Source: Paraglaciecola sp. L3A3
GTDB taxonomy: Bacteria; Pseudomonadota; Gammaproteobacteria; Enterobacterales; Alteromonadaceae
DNA length: 64,000 nt
Assembly: GCF_009796765.1 (NCBI RefSeq)
Contig: NZ_CP047023.1
Coordinates: forward strand, 5,191,501 to 5,255,500
Direction: 5' to 3'
The notes under the pieces are model-generated. The model did no database searches and had not been told where the DNA came from. It saw nothing but the letters and a program-made list of their open reading frames with translations. Position numbers and translations under genes: made by a program. The stretch's first letter is position 1. Each line of letters begins with the position of its first letter. Positions 39,722-49,296 of the stretch are shown one piece after another.

Positions 39722-42700
39722 TATGCTTTCCTCTTATAAAAACGAATACCATAAACAAAGGCTAACAGAAACATTGCAATTTGCCCCAGTGAACCGCCAC
39801 TGACATTTTGAGTGAACCTTTTACGTTCTACTTGATTAATTTCAATATCGACCGCCCCTGTACTAATGGCATTTTCAGTGACATCTTCGTGGTTATCACT
39901 GGCGTTATCTTCAAGTGCATAATAAACCGTGATCTTTTCTGGGTCGTTTAAAGCAGGTATATACTTAAACCCATTCTCTAGTTTGATAAGTTCGCCATAT
40001 CCCGTATGGCGTAAATAGTTTTCTCCTGAACTGTTAGGGTCAATACCATCAATAAATCGAATAAAATCACCATCTTCATCAGTTGCATAATCAAGTACAT
40101 TTAAAGAAATGGCTAAACCTCCTTCTGTAACCAATTTGGGTAATAACGCCACAGGTGGGGCATTGGTATGCTTGACCGTGTAATTAACCACACTGACTAA
40201 TGTTGGTTCATTGTCATAACCTTCTGCATAAAGCACAAAACTATAATCTCCCTCATCTTTAAAGCTAGGACGTAAAACAACATCGCCAGTTTCTGGTTCA
40301 AAGGTTGCAAAACTTTGTAATCCTTCTGTCCGTATGTTTTTAGTCGCGACATATCCAATAGTTGAAGTGCCAGAGATACGGGTATCAACATCTTCTGAAA
40401 TAATTTGTGTTGGAGTGAATGTTGTACTTAAATTCCACGCTAGATCAACTTGATTGATGGTGATAGTAAAAGTTGAAATATCTTCTTCACCATCATATCC
40501 CGTGGCCGTAACAGTACCTGTATAACTATCGGCAGCATCAAAACCTGGTGCACCTGCTAAAGTACCTCTAGTGGCATGTTGTTGGGTTAACCATCCCCAA
40601 TTTAATGTATCACCAATGTTATTTGTTTCATCTAGTTGAAAAGTGAAGTTTTTCACAGCCGTAAACGTTGGCGTGTAAGTGTAACTTTCATTTTCATTTA
40701 ACGTTTGTTCATAATCAGCGGCTAACAGTTGCATAGGTACATTATTAATAACAATATTTAAATCGATGCTAACGGGAGTTGCGATTTCATTAGTTCCGTC
40801 ATTTTTCGCGCCATCAATAGGGTATGCTTTTAATTGGATAGGGTAGGTATCTTGTGTGTTCGTTGGCGCACCTCTGACAGCCGTGTATGCGGCTTTACCT
40901 TCAAATCTAGCGTTGGCATCTGTGGTGTCAAACGAAATACCATCTGGTAAGTCACCGGTTATTTCAAAATATGAAATTTTACTTCTAATGCTTTCAAATA
41001 ATGGTGTTTGATTTTCATCAATTTCTATACTGCAAGGTTCTTCGCAATTAAATGTTTGAAATGAATATCCTCTAGCGGCAACTTGATCGGGATCGGTACT
41101 TGCTTCAAAGGAAACAATTACAGGTATCTCTGGTGTCGTATCAATGCCATTAGAAGCACTTATCTTGATAGAGTAACTTGGATAAGTAAAACGAGCTCCG
41201 TCGGGGGCGAAATCATCAGTTAATACTAGACGACCCATTGCCCAATCAGCCGCATTAAATTTACTTGCGTCTGTGCCGGTTAAGGTAAAGGTGACGTTAT
41301 CTAATATAGGAGTAAATGTTTCAATTTCCACATCAAAACTGCCTGCATTATTTTCCCCTTCTAGGACCGATAAATTAATGGGGGTTGTCACTGAATTGGT
41401 TATTTTTGCCCGCAATACGCGTGAATTCTTAGTTCGACTACTATCTTGAAAAATCACATAAGGTCTGTCATATCTATCAAAATCAATATCTAAATATTTA
41501 GAATATAAATGCCCCACATTGTCTGCTGACAAAGCAAAAGAAGATATAGTCATTTCTCGCCAAACATCTCGCTCTACATCGTCAATTATTTCTTTTTCTA
41601 AACGTGCAACACGGATTTTAGTTTGTGTATTACGGGAGTTATAATCTTGGTAAATAATATAAGGTGTGCCTTGACTATCATGAGCGACTCTAGTTTGATT
41701 TGGCGCTTGGTTATGGTTGTTGTAAGCACCTGTTTGAAATATCGTATTGATCTGCGTACCGTCACCATAGGCAACATTTTCACTGCCATTTTGGCTATGA
41801 GTGACAGTTGTTAATGGATTAACACCTACTCTTACCCATGCGCCAGTTCCTTCATTCGCAGTCTGATCAAATTTATTTGCGGATAGGCGAACGTTCCAAA
41901 AGCTTTCTGCAATCACCCAAGGCGCACCTTCTTGGTCAATAGATAATGCAGCCATACGAGCGTTAGCACCAATTAGTGAATTTAATTCAGAGCTATTAAC
42001 GTCAGCTATACCTACATCTTGCCATGCGTCTTGTGCATACTTTTTAAGGAGTAATGTTCCATTAGTAGCGGTACCAAAATCAGCGGCTTTTTCGTATAAA
42101 ACATAAGGTGTGCCATCAGTCGATAGCTGGAAATCGATAGTGGTTTTATAGCCATCCCAAGAGTTCTCTGTAGCGGCAATTACATCAGTAAAACCGCCAA
42201 CAGATTGCCAGTCATTAACAGATGAAGCTGATGATGGATCAAAAGAGATTAATGACAAATAGGCATTTGTTGCTGAGAAGTAATCTGACAATAAAGCGTA
42301 GATTATGCCATTTGTATCAATGTCAAAACGTAAACTATGGGCTTTAGTCAGTGGTTTTTCAGCCACTTTTTCCCATGTGCTAACATCATCGACTGTGTTT
42401 AAACGATGTACTACTAAGGTCGTGTCGAAATCAATGTAGGCAAGATAGGGTAGATCGTCAGGGCCAATGGTTAGTACCAATGAAATGTTATTGTCGATAT
42501 GAGGCTTTTCCCAAGTATCGGAATAGTCCTCTGACAATTGGACTTTAGCACGTAATTCATTTGTAGAAACGTCACCAATAGTAGGAGCTTGACCATCAGC
42601 GCCATCACCATCGGCAGCAGAAACCCATTTGTTATTCTGTAATTTTAAGACATAGGCTTTATTGTCTTCTAAGTTCATATGGGCGACATAAACAGTATTG

Positions 42701-42924
42701 TTGCTGTCGATTGCGATACTTTGTTGAATAGCATCACCAGCAGAGGCTTCGCCTAAAAAGGCTAAGTCATCTACAGTTTCGTGCAAACCATAAGGTACGA
42801 GTTCATTGGATTTTATTGCGTTATTCAAAAATATAGGTTCAACGGCACTGGTTGGATTTAGGTAAAAAAAGCCTAATAAAACACAAACCATTTTTAGTTT
42901 ATTAAAAGATAAACGAGCAGTCAT
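39721..42924 (-). CDS. Large surface protein: beta-propeller plus Ig/cadherin-like domains with GlyGly-CTERM tail
   Basis: I chose the Met at 42924 because GGAGCC lies 6 bp upstream of it; an ATG 12 bp further up overlaps that site. The 1067-residue protein has a signal peptide (ending NPTSAVE). A propeller-like region of about 480 residues has repeated blade motifs (SIAIDSNNTVYVAHMN, LTIGPDDLPYLAYID, AHDSQGTPYIIYQD, IDFDRYDRPYVIFQD). Cadherin/dystroglycan-type domains follow. The tail GGSLGQIAMFLLAFVYGIRFYKRK is a good GlyGly-CTERM signal: GGS, helix, basic end. It has the same plan as the protein at 35123 and lies 97 bp after the TonB receptor. I infer surface capture or initial attack on the polysaccharide. 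Confidence 0.75.
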   Translation of the reverse strand: MTARLSFNKLKMVCVLLGFFYLNPTSAVEPIFLNNAIKSNELVPYGLHETVDDLAFLGEASAGDAIQQSIAIDSNNTVYVAHMNLEDNKAYVLKLQNNKWVSAADGDGADGQAPTIGDVSTNELRAKVQLSEDYSDTWEKPHIDNNISLVLTIGPDDLPYLAYIDFDTTLVVHRLNTVDDVSTWEKVAEKPLTKAHSLRFDIDTNGIIYALLSDYFSATNAYLSLISFDPSSASSVNDWQSVGGFTDVIAATENSWDGYKTTIDFQLSTDGTPYVLYEKAADFGTATNGTLLLKKYAQDAWQDVGIADVNSSELNSLIGANARMAALSIDQEGAPWVIAESFWNVRLSANKFDQTANEGTGAWVRVGVNPLTTVTHSQNGSENVAYGDGTQINTIFQTGAYNNHNQAPNQTRVAHDSQGTPYIIYQDYNSRNTQTKIRVARLEKEIIDDVERDVWREMTISSFALSADNVGHLYSKYLDIDFDRYDRPYVIFQDSSRTKNSRVLRAKITNSVTTPINLSVLEGENNAGSFDVEIETFTPILDNVTFTLTGTDASKFNAADWAMGRLVLTDDFAPDGARFTYPSYSIKISASNGIDTTPEIPVIVSFEASTDPDQVAARGYSFQTFNCEEPCSIEIDENQTPLFESIRSKISYFEITGDLPDGISFDTTDANARFEGKAAYTAVRGAPTNTQDTYPIQLKAYPIDGAKNDGTNEIATPVSIDLNIVINNVPMQLLAADYEQTLNENESYTYTPTFTAVKNFTFQLDETNNIGDTLNWGWLTQQHATRGTLAGAPGFDAADSYTGTVTATGYDGEEDISTFTITINQVDLAWNLSTTFTPTQIISEDVDTRISGTSTIGYVATKNIRTEGLQSFATFEPETGDVVLRPSFKDEGDYSFVLYAEGYDNEPTLVSVVNYTVKHTNAPPVALLPKLVTEGGLAISLNVLDYATDEDGDFIRFIDGIDPNSSGENYLRHTGYGELIKLENGFKYIPALNDPEKITVYYALEDNASDNHEDVTENAISTGAVDIEINQVERKRFTQNVSGGSLGQIAMFLLAFVYGIRFYKRKA

Positions 42925-43021
42925 TTCTGGCTCCATTATTATTTGTTTGTAGCTGAAGTCATCAGTGCTTCAGCCTTCTCATTATTCGATGTTCGATTTG
43001 AAAACATTTACAATATCGTGT

Positions 43022-46000
43022 TTAAAATGTGCCCGACATTGTGAAGCGTATCGTACGTCCCGTTATCATATTTATAGCTAATCGGTTTTCGTAGACATCG
43101 TTATCAACGGGGCTGCCATCTTCAACGCTGGTATGGTATCGATAGGTACTTTCATCGGTTAAATTCGTTCCTTGTATTCCCACTGTTAACGCTTTATTTA
43201 TTCTATAGCGAGCGGCAAAGTCGAATTGGCCATAGGCATCGTTCCACAACATATCCTTTGTTGAGGTAAGAGGGTTTGATAATGAATCAGAACGATGGTT
43301 ATAGCTTAGGCGTATTGAATGTCCGTATTTCTCCCAATAAACTGCAGCATTAGTTGTGTGTTTTGATTGGCTAATAAATGATGTATCAATGGTGATAGTT
43401 TCCCCGGCCGTATTTGCACCTTGATATTTAGCTTTTGAATCAGCGTATGTATAATTAAATGTTATACCCAAGCCAGAAAGGTCGCCAGGTAGGAATGTAA
43501 GGGGGTGGCTGTAGGCTGCCTCTACACCGAGTATTTCAGCACCAGAACCATTGACCGGTTGCACTAAAAAGTACGGATTGTAATATTGGGTAACGCCATC
43601 GTTGTCTAGGTAGTCGTATGGAGTGTTACTTGCATCTGACAACGGTTCATTAATGACATCTGTGCGGGTATAAATAAAGGTATCAATATTCTTATAAAAT
43701 ACACCAACAGATAGTAAGGCTGCTTTATCAAAATACCATTCATAGGCGATATCAGCTTGCCAAGCGGTTTGAGCATCTAATTCAGGGTTACCTTCATAGA
43801 CTGTAGCTTGTTGTGGTTGATTTTGATTTGTACTTTCACGTCGATAAGGTGCAAGCTGATGAAGATAAGGTCGTGACATTGCCCGGCCAATAGCTATTCT
43901 TGTGACGGTATCCTCGCCAAGGAGGTATTTTAGATTAAGTGTCGGCAATAAAGTTGTATATTCATTACTTCCTTCACGGTTATCAAATAAATTGGCGCAA
44001 TCTGAAGGGATATAGTTATTATCTGAAACACATCTGAAGTCTAGAACTGCACCACCTCCATAACCTGTGGCATCAATTTTTGTTTGCACTAGACGCAATC
44101 CAAAATCGCCTAATAAACGACCATCTAACGTGTCTAAATTGGCCTGTGCGTATATCGCTGCAAATTCTTGATCGACTGTATAGCTTTGACGAAGATCGAT
44201 TAACCAGGGTAGATTATTTATATCTACAGTGGAAATATATTCTATTTTTTCGGCTTCGCTTTTACCGATATTCAAATCGGCAATTCTTGCTTGCTCTGAT
44301 TCATTATAGATTTCGAGCATTTTGGTGTTGATTTGCTCAAAATCACCAAACACCCAATTAGTGACGAGTGATTGATATGGTGTATTACTACCTTGGGCAT
44401 TACTCATGAAGTTATCAATAGGCGAGGAGCCAGCGAGGCTGCCATCATCTAGCCATATTTTATTCTGAAGTTCAACAAGGTTGGTATAAAAGGATAATCC
44501 ATTATTTTCTGAATATCTTTCAGTTGCTTGATTAGTATACATTGCACCAAACATTAATGATGTAAAATGCTCAGAAGATAGAAGGTATTCAACATCTAAT
44601 TGTGCGCTGTATGTTTGATCTTTTTTACTACGATCATGATGATATATGTTGGTTGCTAAATTGTGAGCTGATTCAGGGCTGTAATACCAATAGGTGCCGT
44701 CAGTAACATTACCGTAAATATCTTGATTGCTATCGTGTGAAGTTTCACCACTTTGATGAGGCTCTAATAACTCTCCTTGATAATTTGCTTTCGCCCAGAT
44801 GTATTCCGGCAGTTTGAAATCATTTTCAATAGAAAAACCATGAGCAATACCAGCACTTGTGGTGATTAATTGTCGTGAATCAGGGTAATCCTCATCTGTT
44901 AAGGAGTAGCCTAAACGACCTTCAATAATTAAAAAATCATTGTCATACTCAAAGCCAACATTAGCGACTGTTGTTCCAGTTACAACACTATTGTCGGTGA
45001 TGATTAAACTACGATTTCCGTTGACGTTGGTAGCTCTTGTTACGGTATTCCATTCATCTATTTCAGCGCCTGTAACGACCCCAGTAGCTTGATTGTTAAT
45101 AAACGCTTCATCAAATGGCTTATAGCCATGTCGTAACATGGAAGAAACTGATCGTGAATCAAGTTCCGTATACATATAATCAGCATAAGCACTCAAGTTT
45201 TCTTGCGGTTTTATTTGTACTGTAAGGTTAATACTTTTTCTGGTGTCATCACGGTCTGTATATTGTGAAAGATAAAAGTTAGGTAAAAAACCAAGTTGAT
45301 CTGTAGCGGTTATATCATCCAGACTGACTTGCTCACTTACGTCTATGTCTCCAGAAGCATCGTAAATTTTACTGGTAGTTTCATCTAAACGAAATAATGT
45401 ACCGCTAGCGTCTTCAGCATAGGTAAGGCCGCTAGTATCGTGAGAGTAGTAATTATTCTGCCAGCCGTAGGTTTGTAGATAATCTTGTCTACTACGGCGT
45501 CTTTCTATAGTGGAGCCAAAAGCGATACCAAGTTTTTTATCTAAAAAGTGACCTATATAGTTAACTGAAAATGATGGGTCAAGCTCTTCAGAAAGTTCAT
45601 TGTAACTAAACTTTTGATTCATGATGAAATAAGTCCATTTTCTATCTAATGGACGAGCAGTAGTCAAATTGACTCGCCCCCCTAAGCTACCTTCAACAGT
45701 ACTTGCGCTAGGTGTTTTGATTACCTCTATTCGACTTAACATATCAGCCGACATGGTGTTAAAACTTACACCGCCTTCGTCACTACTGGCTTGTATTACT
45801 TGGCCATTCATTGATATTTGGTTCATGCTAGGGGCCATACCACGCACACTAACGGTGGTGCCTTCACCTCCATCGCGATTGATCGAAACCCCAGGCATTC
45901 TCTGCATTGCTTCTGCAATATTTGAATCAGCCATTTTTCCAATGTCTTCAGCAATAATGGCATCTACTACACCGTTTGCATATCGTTTGGTATTTATTGC

Positions 46001-46216
46001 TTTTTCAATAGAGCCTGCATAACCAACAACTTCAATGTGCTCTGTCTCAGCTTTTTGTTTTTTAGCTAGTTCTTTTTTGTCAATTTTTTTAGTTTGTTCT
46101 GTTACTTCAACTTCCGTGATGTCAGTTTCTGCAGAAAATGAATAATGCGTAAACATCAGAGCCATTGCATGTACACAAGCAACGGCGAGTTGCTTTTTAC
46201 GAGGTAGGTGTTTCAT
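43022..46216 (-). CDS. TonB-dependent receptor, probable glycan importer
   Basis: Start at 46216: GGAGG lies 5 bp upstream, and the 20 residues before it in the open frame are not signal-like. The 1064-residue protein has a signal peptide (ending HYSFSAE), a Lys/Glu-rich spacer and a plug domain beginning IEVVGYAGSIEKAI, with IAEAMQRMPGVSINR and TTVSVRGMAPSMNQI. A large C-terminal barrel ends in RFTMSGTF with terminal Phe. Length and plug motifs match proteobacterial receptors that import oligosaccharides. It heads the minus-strand group with the two GlyGly-CTERM-type proteins, and is divergent from the GH95-like genes. A 55-bp tandem repeat lies in its upstream region. Confidence 0.92.
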   Translation of the reverse strand: MKHLPRKKQLAVACVHAMALMFTHYSFSAETDITEVEVTEQTKKIDKKELAKKQKAETEHIEVVGYAGSIEKAINTKRYANGVVDAIIAEDIGKMADSNIAEAMQRMPGVSINRDGGEGTTVSVRGMAPSMNQISMNGQVIQASSDEGGVSFNTMSADMLSRIEVIKTPSASTVEGSLGGRVNLTTARPLDRKWTYFIMNQKFSYNELSEELDPSFSVNYIGHFLDKKLGIAFGSTIERRRSRQDYLQTYGWQNNYYSHDTSGLTYAEDASGTLFRLDETTSKIYDASGDIDVSEQVSLDDITATDQLGFLPNFYLSQYTDRDDTRKSINLTVQIKPQENLSAYADYMYTELDSRSVSSMLRHGYKPFDEAFINNQATGVVTGAEIDEWNTVTRATNVNGNRSLIITDNSVVTGTTVANVGFEYDNDFLIIEGRLGYSLTDEDYPDSRQLITTSAGIAHGFSIENDFKLPEYIWAKANYQGELLEPHQSGETSHDSNQDIYGNVTDGTYWYYSPESAHNLATNIYHHDRSKKDQTYSAQLDVEYLLSSEHFTSLMFGAMYTNQATERYSENNGLSFYTNLVELQNKIWLDDGSLAGSSPIDNFMSNAQGSNTPYQSLVTNWVFGDFEQINTKMLEIYNESEQARIADLNIGKSEAEKIEYISTVDINNLPWLIDLRQSYTVDQEFAAIYAQANLDTLDGRLLGDFGLRLVQTKIDATGYGGGAVLDFRCVSDNNYIPSDCANLFDNREGSNEYTTLLPTLNLKYLLGEDTVTRIAIGRAMSRPYLHQLAPYRRESTNQNQPQQATVYEGNPELDAQTAWQADIAYEWYFDKAALLSVGVFYKNIDTFIYTRTDVINEPLSDASNTPYDYLDNDGVTQYYNPYFLVQPVNGSGAEILGVEAAYSHPLTFLPGDLSGLGITFNYTYADSKAKYQGANTAGETITIDTSFISQSKHTTNAAVYWEKYGHSIRLSYNHRSDSLSNPLTSTKDMLWNDAYGQFDFAARYRINKALTVGIQGTNLTDESTYRYHTSVEDGSPVDNDVYENRLAINMITGRTIRFTMSGTF

Positions 46217-46248
46217 TGTGTCCTCCATGAGTGAATTGTTTGCGTGCA

Positions 46249-46358
46249 GTGTATTTTTATAACTTATAATACCCAACTTACTTAAGGTTAATATGTACGC
46301 ATGGTGTATTTTTATATTTTATAACATCTAACTTACTTAAAGTTAACATGTGTGTAAA
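46249..46358. repeat. Two-copy 55-bp tandem repeat
   Basis: Copies begin at 46249 and 46304, each opening GTGTATTTTTAT and sharing AACTTACTTAA(A/G)GTTAA further in. A third start, GTGTATTT, occurs at 46359 in exact register but then diverges. It lies within 33-142 bp upstream of the TonB-receptor start, in its promoter or leader. Confidence 0.8.
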
Positions 46359-46557
46359 GTGTATTTAAATAAAAATTAGCATTAATTTTTTGGAATGATT
46401 TAATAAAAATAAAATTATTGAAACATGCGAATCCTTTCCTGGCGTGAGACTACAGCAGTACATCTTGTTTGAGTTGCCAGTAAATATGATTTTTTTCTAT
46501 AAAACACACAGCTGTATCTATAATGCTGCATTTGTATTTAATATATAGAAAGTATTA

Positions 46558-46572
46558 ATTTCACATATAGAA
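46558..46572 (+). promoter_or_regulatory. Candidate PUL operator (site 3 of 5)
   Basis: ATTTCACATATAGAA differs at one position from the complement of the IclR/hydrolase site at 56627-56641 and at two from the DUF1080 site. It is 97 bp before the first GH95-like gene and 342 bp before the receptor start. Confidence 0.6.
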
Positions 46573-46668
46573 AGAATGTATATTAATTATAAATAAACAC
46601 ATCTTTATGTTTTTTTTTAATATTAAACGATGTTTAATATCCTCATTGTTTAAATTAAGGAGTAATAA

Positions 46669-49107
46669 ATGCAACAACGAATTGAGCCAATAAAACAACT
46701 GAAATGCTGGGGACTCCTCTCAGTTATTTTGTTGCTGAGTGCTTGTGTGTCTATAGCTGGAAAACATGGATTAAGTGAAATCTCTAACATAGATATCGTG
46801 AATGAAGTTGTGTTGGATGTAAATTTTGGTGATTTTTTGGCCAAAAAAGATCTGCTCTGGGATCGCATACCTAACCGTTGGGAATTGGCCCCATACACGG
46901 GAAATGGCAATATAGGTTTTTTATTCTATCAGGATAAAAGTAGCCCTAGGAACGTTATATCCATTTATGTCGGTCGCCACGATTATTATGACCATAGGTT
47001 ACCTTATGAAGGCGACCAATTGTTATGGATTTATCGAGGTCGTTTACCTTTAGGTCATTTTGAAGTGCAATCAAAAGGCAATATACAAGACGTGGATTTA
47101 AGGTTAAGTCTTTGGAATTCTGAAGTTACCGGCACAATCACAACAACTAAAGGCTCATATCAAGTTCGTAGTTTAACTCATAGTCATTCAGATGTTATTT
47201 ATTTTGAAACGGATGCTAAAGATGAGGAAATAACTTTCAGTTGGCATGCTGATGTTCCATATTCATCGTCACGTAAAACCCTAGACAATGGCGGTGGACC
47301 AAAGCAGTGGACTAAACAACGTACGGCACCTTATCCATTGCCGCCTAAGGCGACTCGTAGTAAATCTGACAATATAGAATATAGCTTTCAGCCACTGTAT
47401 CAACACCGTGGAGAAACCACTGTCGGCTGGGAGGTTACTGGTGAAGCAAGTGGTAAACAATATTTATCTACAAGCGTTCATCATAGCTTTCCAGAAAAAA
47501 ACAGTAAAAATATTGTGACCCAAAATTTACATCAAGGTCGTAAAATGCTGGCCGACCAAAGCTTTTTTAGTTCACACCAAAAATGGTGGCATGACTACTA
47601 TCCACAAAGTTTTTTAAGCCTTGGAGAGCCAGAAAAAGAAGCTTTCTACTGGATCCAAATGTATAAACTTGCCTCAGCCAGTCGTGGCGATGGTCCTATT
47701 CTTGATTTAATGGGGCCTTGGTACCACAAAACTTTTTGGCCTATGGTGTGGGGAGACTTAAATGTGCAATTAATTTATTGGACACATTTGACTGCAAACC
47801 GCATGCAGCTCGGAGAGTCATTAGTCAATAATGTTGATAAATATCATGATAATTTAACGAATAATGTACCTAAACATTGGAAAGATAGTGCTAGTGTTTC
47901 GACCTTATTTCCACAGGATATGAGTGGTCACGCAGGAGGTGTCGTTCCTGATATGTTAGCTTGGGTATTACATGATTACTGGTTACATTGTGTGTACGCG
48001 GGAGACCAAGCAAGGTTACGGGATGGCTTATATCCAATATTAACGAAAGTGGTTAATTCTTATTTTAATTACCTAAAAGATAATCCGGTTGAAGGAGATA
48101 ACGACGGTAAATTCCATTTCAAAAATACGTGGTCACCAGAGTACCCAGGTGGTTGGGGCCAAGATATAAACTTTACTATTGCCTTATTTAAATGGAGTTT
48201 AGAGACTTTATTAACCATTAACGATGAACATAACTTAAATGACCCATTGGTTACTAAATGGCAGGATACCCTAGCGCGTCTGCCGGATTTTCAAATTGAC
48301 GAAAATGGATTAAGGATCGGTAAAGATATCCCATTTGATAAACCCCATCGTCACTATTCACATTTATTGCCTATTTATCCGCTAGCACAGATTGATATTG
48401 AATATCCAAAACAAGCTAAAATGGCAAGAACGTCAGTTGACCATTGGCTGGATGTGACATTTAACCAGCAGCAAAAAGATAAAGCTATGCCTGTTACTGG
48501 CTATACGGCCACTGGTGCTAGTTCTATCTATTCGACCTTAGGTGATGCTGAAAAGGCTTATCACTATTTAAATTTTTTCATACAACATAAAAATGTGTCA
48601 CCAACAACTATGTATGCAGAAGGTAACCCCGTAATAGAAAGTCCGCTTTCATATGCGACCTCGGTACACGATATGTTATTGCAAAGTTGGGGTGGGAAAG
48701 TGCGTATTTTTCCAGCATCACCCAAGCAATGGCCTGATGTTGCTTTTCATCAATTTAGAACCCAAGGCGCTTTTTTGGTAACGGCCAAAAAAGCAAAGGG
48801 GATAACTCAATTTGTTGAATTAGAAAGTTTAGTGGGAACCCCACTAGTTATAAGTCCAAATATTAGTAATCCGATTATTTATATAGATGGAAAATTAGCG
48901 GATAAAGCCCTAGTTAAGCAAGATGAAAGTGGTTTTTACGCCATTGATGTAGCTAAAGGTCAGCGGGTGTTGTTTATGTCCCCAGAGATAACCGCAGCTG
49001 ATTTGGTGATCAAGCCTCAAAATATTAAAAAATCGCAACAAAACTTATTTGGTTTAAACGATAAAACTACTCGTTTGCCTTCACACGCTTTTTATTACCA
49101 TGAGTAG
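46669..49107 (+). CDS. GH95-like alpha-L-fucosidase/related hydrolase, copy 1
   Basis: An 812-residue lipoprotein (lipobox LLSAC) with an AAGGAG ribosome site. The N-terminal beta-sandwich has APYTGNGNIGFL and YYDHRLPYEG; the (alpha/alpha)6 barrel carries WGDLNVQLIYW, TWSPEYPGG, PHRHYSHLLPIYPL and the C-terminal SVHDMLLQSW. By eye-alignment to GH95, E491 (in SPE) matches the general acid. N365 matches the base Asn, but its partner Asn is Asp363 and the catalytic Asp is Glu657. The family cleaves alpha-L-fucosyl (or alpha-L-galactosyl) bonds with inversion. It is a tandem paralogue of the gene at 49629, and the two share a nearly identical 3' end. The substitutions suggest a distinct GH95-like subfamily. 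Confidence 0.85.
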   Translation: MQQRIEPIKQLKCWGLLSVILLLSACVSIAGKHGLSEISNIDIVNEVVLDVNFGDFLAKKDLLWDRIPNRWELAPYTGNGNIGFLFYQDKSSPRNVISIYVGRHDYYDHRLPYEGDQLLWIYRGRLPLGHFEVQSKGNIQDVDLRLSLWNSEVTGTITTTKGSYQVRSLTHSHSDVIYFETDAKDEEITFSWHADVPYSSSRKTLDNGGGPKQWTKQRTAPYPLPPKATRSKSDNIEYSFQPLYQHRGETTVGWEVTGEASGKQYLSTSVHHSFPEKNSKNIVTQNLHQGRKMLADQSFFSSHQKWWHDYYPQSFLSLGEPEKEAFYWIQMYKLASASRGDGPILDLMGPWYHKTFWPMVWGDLNVQLIYWTHLTANRMQLGESLVNNVDKYHDNLTNNVPKHWKDSASVSTLFPQDMSGHAGGVVPDMLAWVLHDYWLHCVYAGDQARLRDGLYPILTKVVNSYFNYLKDNPVEGDNDGKFHFKNTWSPEYPGGWGQDINFTIALFKWSLETLLTINDEHNLNDPLVTKWQDTLARLPDFQIDENGLRIGKDIPFDKPHRHYSHLLPIYPLAQIDIEYPKQAKMARTSVDHWLDVTFNQQQKDKAMPVTGYTATGASSIYSTLGDAEKAYHYLNFFIQHKNVSPTTMYAEGNPVIESPLSYATSVHDMLLQSWGGKVRIFPASPKQWPDVAFHQFRTQGAFLVTAKKAKGITQFVELESLVGTPLVISPNISNPIIYIDGKLADKALVKQDESGFYAIDVAKGQRVLFMSPEITAADLVIKPQNIKKSQQNLFGLNDKTTRLPSHAFYYHE
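48745..49107 (+). repeat. Long direct repeat, copy 1 (GH95-like 3' end)
   Basis: The last about 363 bp of this gene aligns without gaps, at offset 2984, to the end of the second GH95-like gene (51729-52091). It shows only scattered substitutions, while upstream parts of the two genes differ much more. This is a substrate for homologous recombination. Confidence 0.8.
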
Positions 49108-49111
49108 CAAG

Positions 49112-49296
49112 ATGAAAGTTTATAAAGCTATTGTTTAACATTAATTTTATGGGGCGGTGGCGGTGCTACTGCTTTCGCCTCTGAAGTTAAGCAACCTAAT
49201 ATTACTTTTGTTTTTTCTGACGATCAGAGATACAAGTCTATGAGTATGACGACAGATCCCGTCACTCAAACTCCTAACCTTTATATTTGGCGCTAG
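49112..49296 (+). pseudogene. Relic 5' end of a sulfatase gene
   Basis: This segment corresponds to the first about 185 bp of the sulfatase at 52096. It keeps the ATGAAAGTT start region right after the GH95-like stop and, after an early stop and frame disruption in the signal peptide, encodes EVKQPNITFVFSDDQRYKSM and then DPVTQTPNL. The intact gene reads EAKQPNIIFVFSDDQRFNSM and DPVTQTPNL. Homology ends abruptly near 49281, before the catalytic Cys codon, and the frame stops at 49294. It is what is left of a duplicated GH95-sulfatase module whose first sulfatase was deleted. Confidence 0.85.

Larger units (their letters stand above)
46217..46668. other. Divergent promoter region between TonB receptor and GH95-like gene
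   Basis: 452 bp without a gene. It contains a two-copy 55-bp tandem repeat nearest the receptor (46249-46358) and a candidate operator nearest the GH95-like gene (46558-46572). The segment ATATAGAAAG also occurs twice, at about 46543 and 46565. It should hold promoters for both operons. Confidence 0.6.

Noticed and set aside
46217..46276. Upstream start for the first TonB receptor
   Set aside because: GGAGG immediately before ATG 46216 and the basic start of the signal peptide decide for the shorter protein.
46249..46372. Repeats considered as a CRISPR array
   Set aside because: The repeat unit is a contiguous 55-bp tandem with no repeat-spacer alternation and no cas genes nearby.
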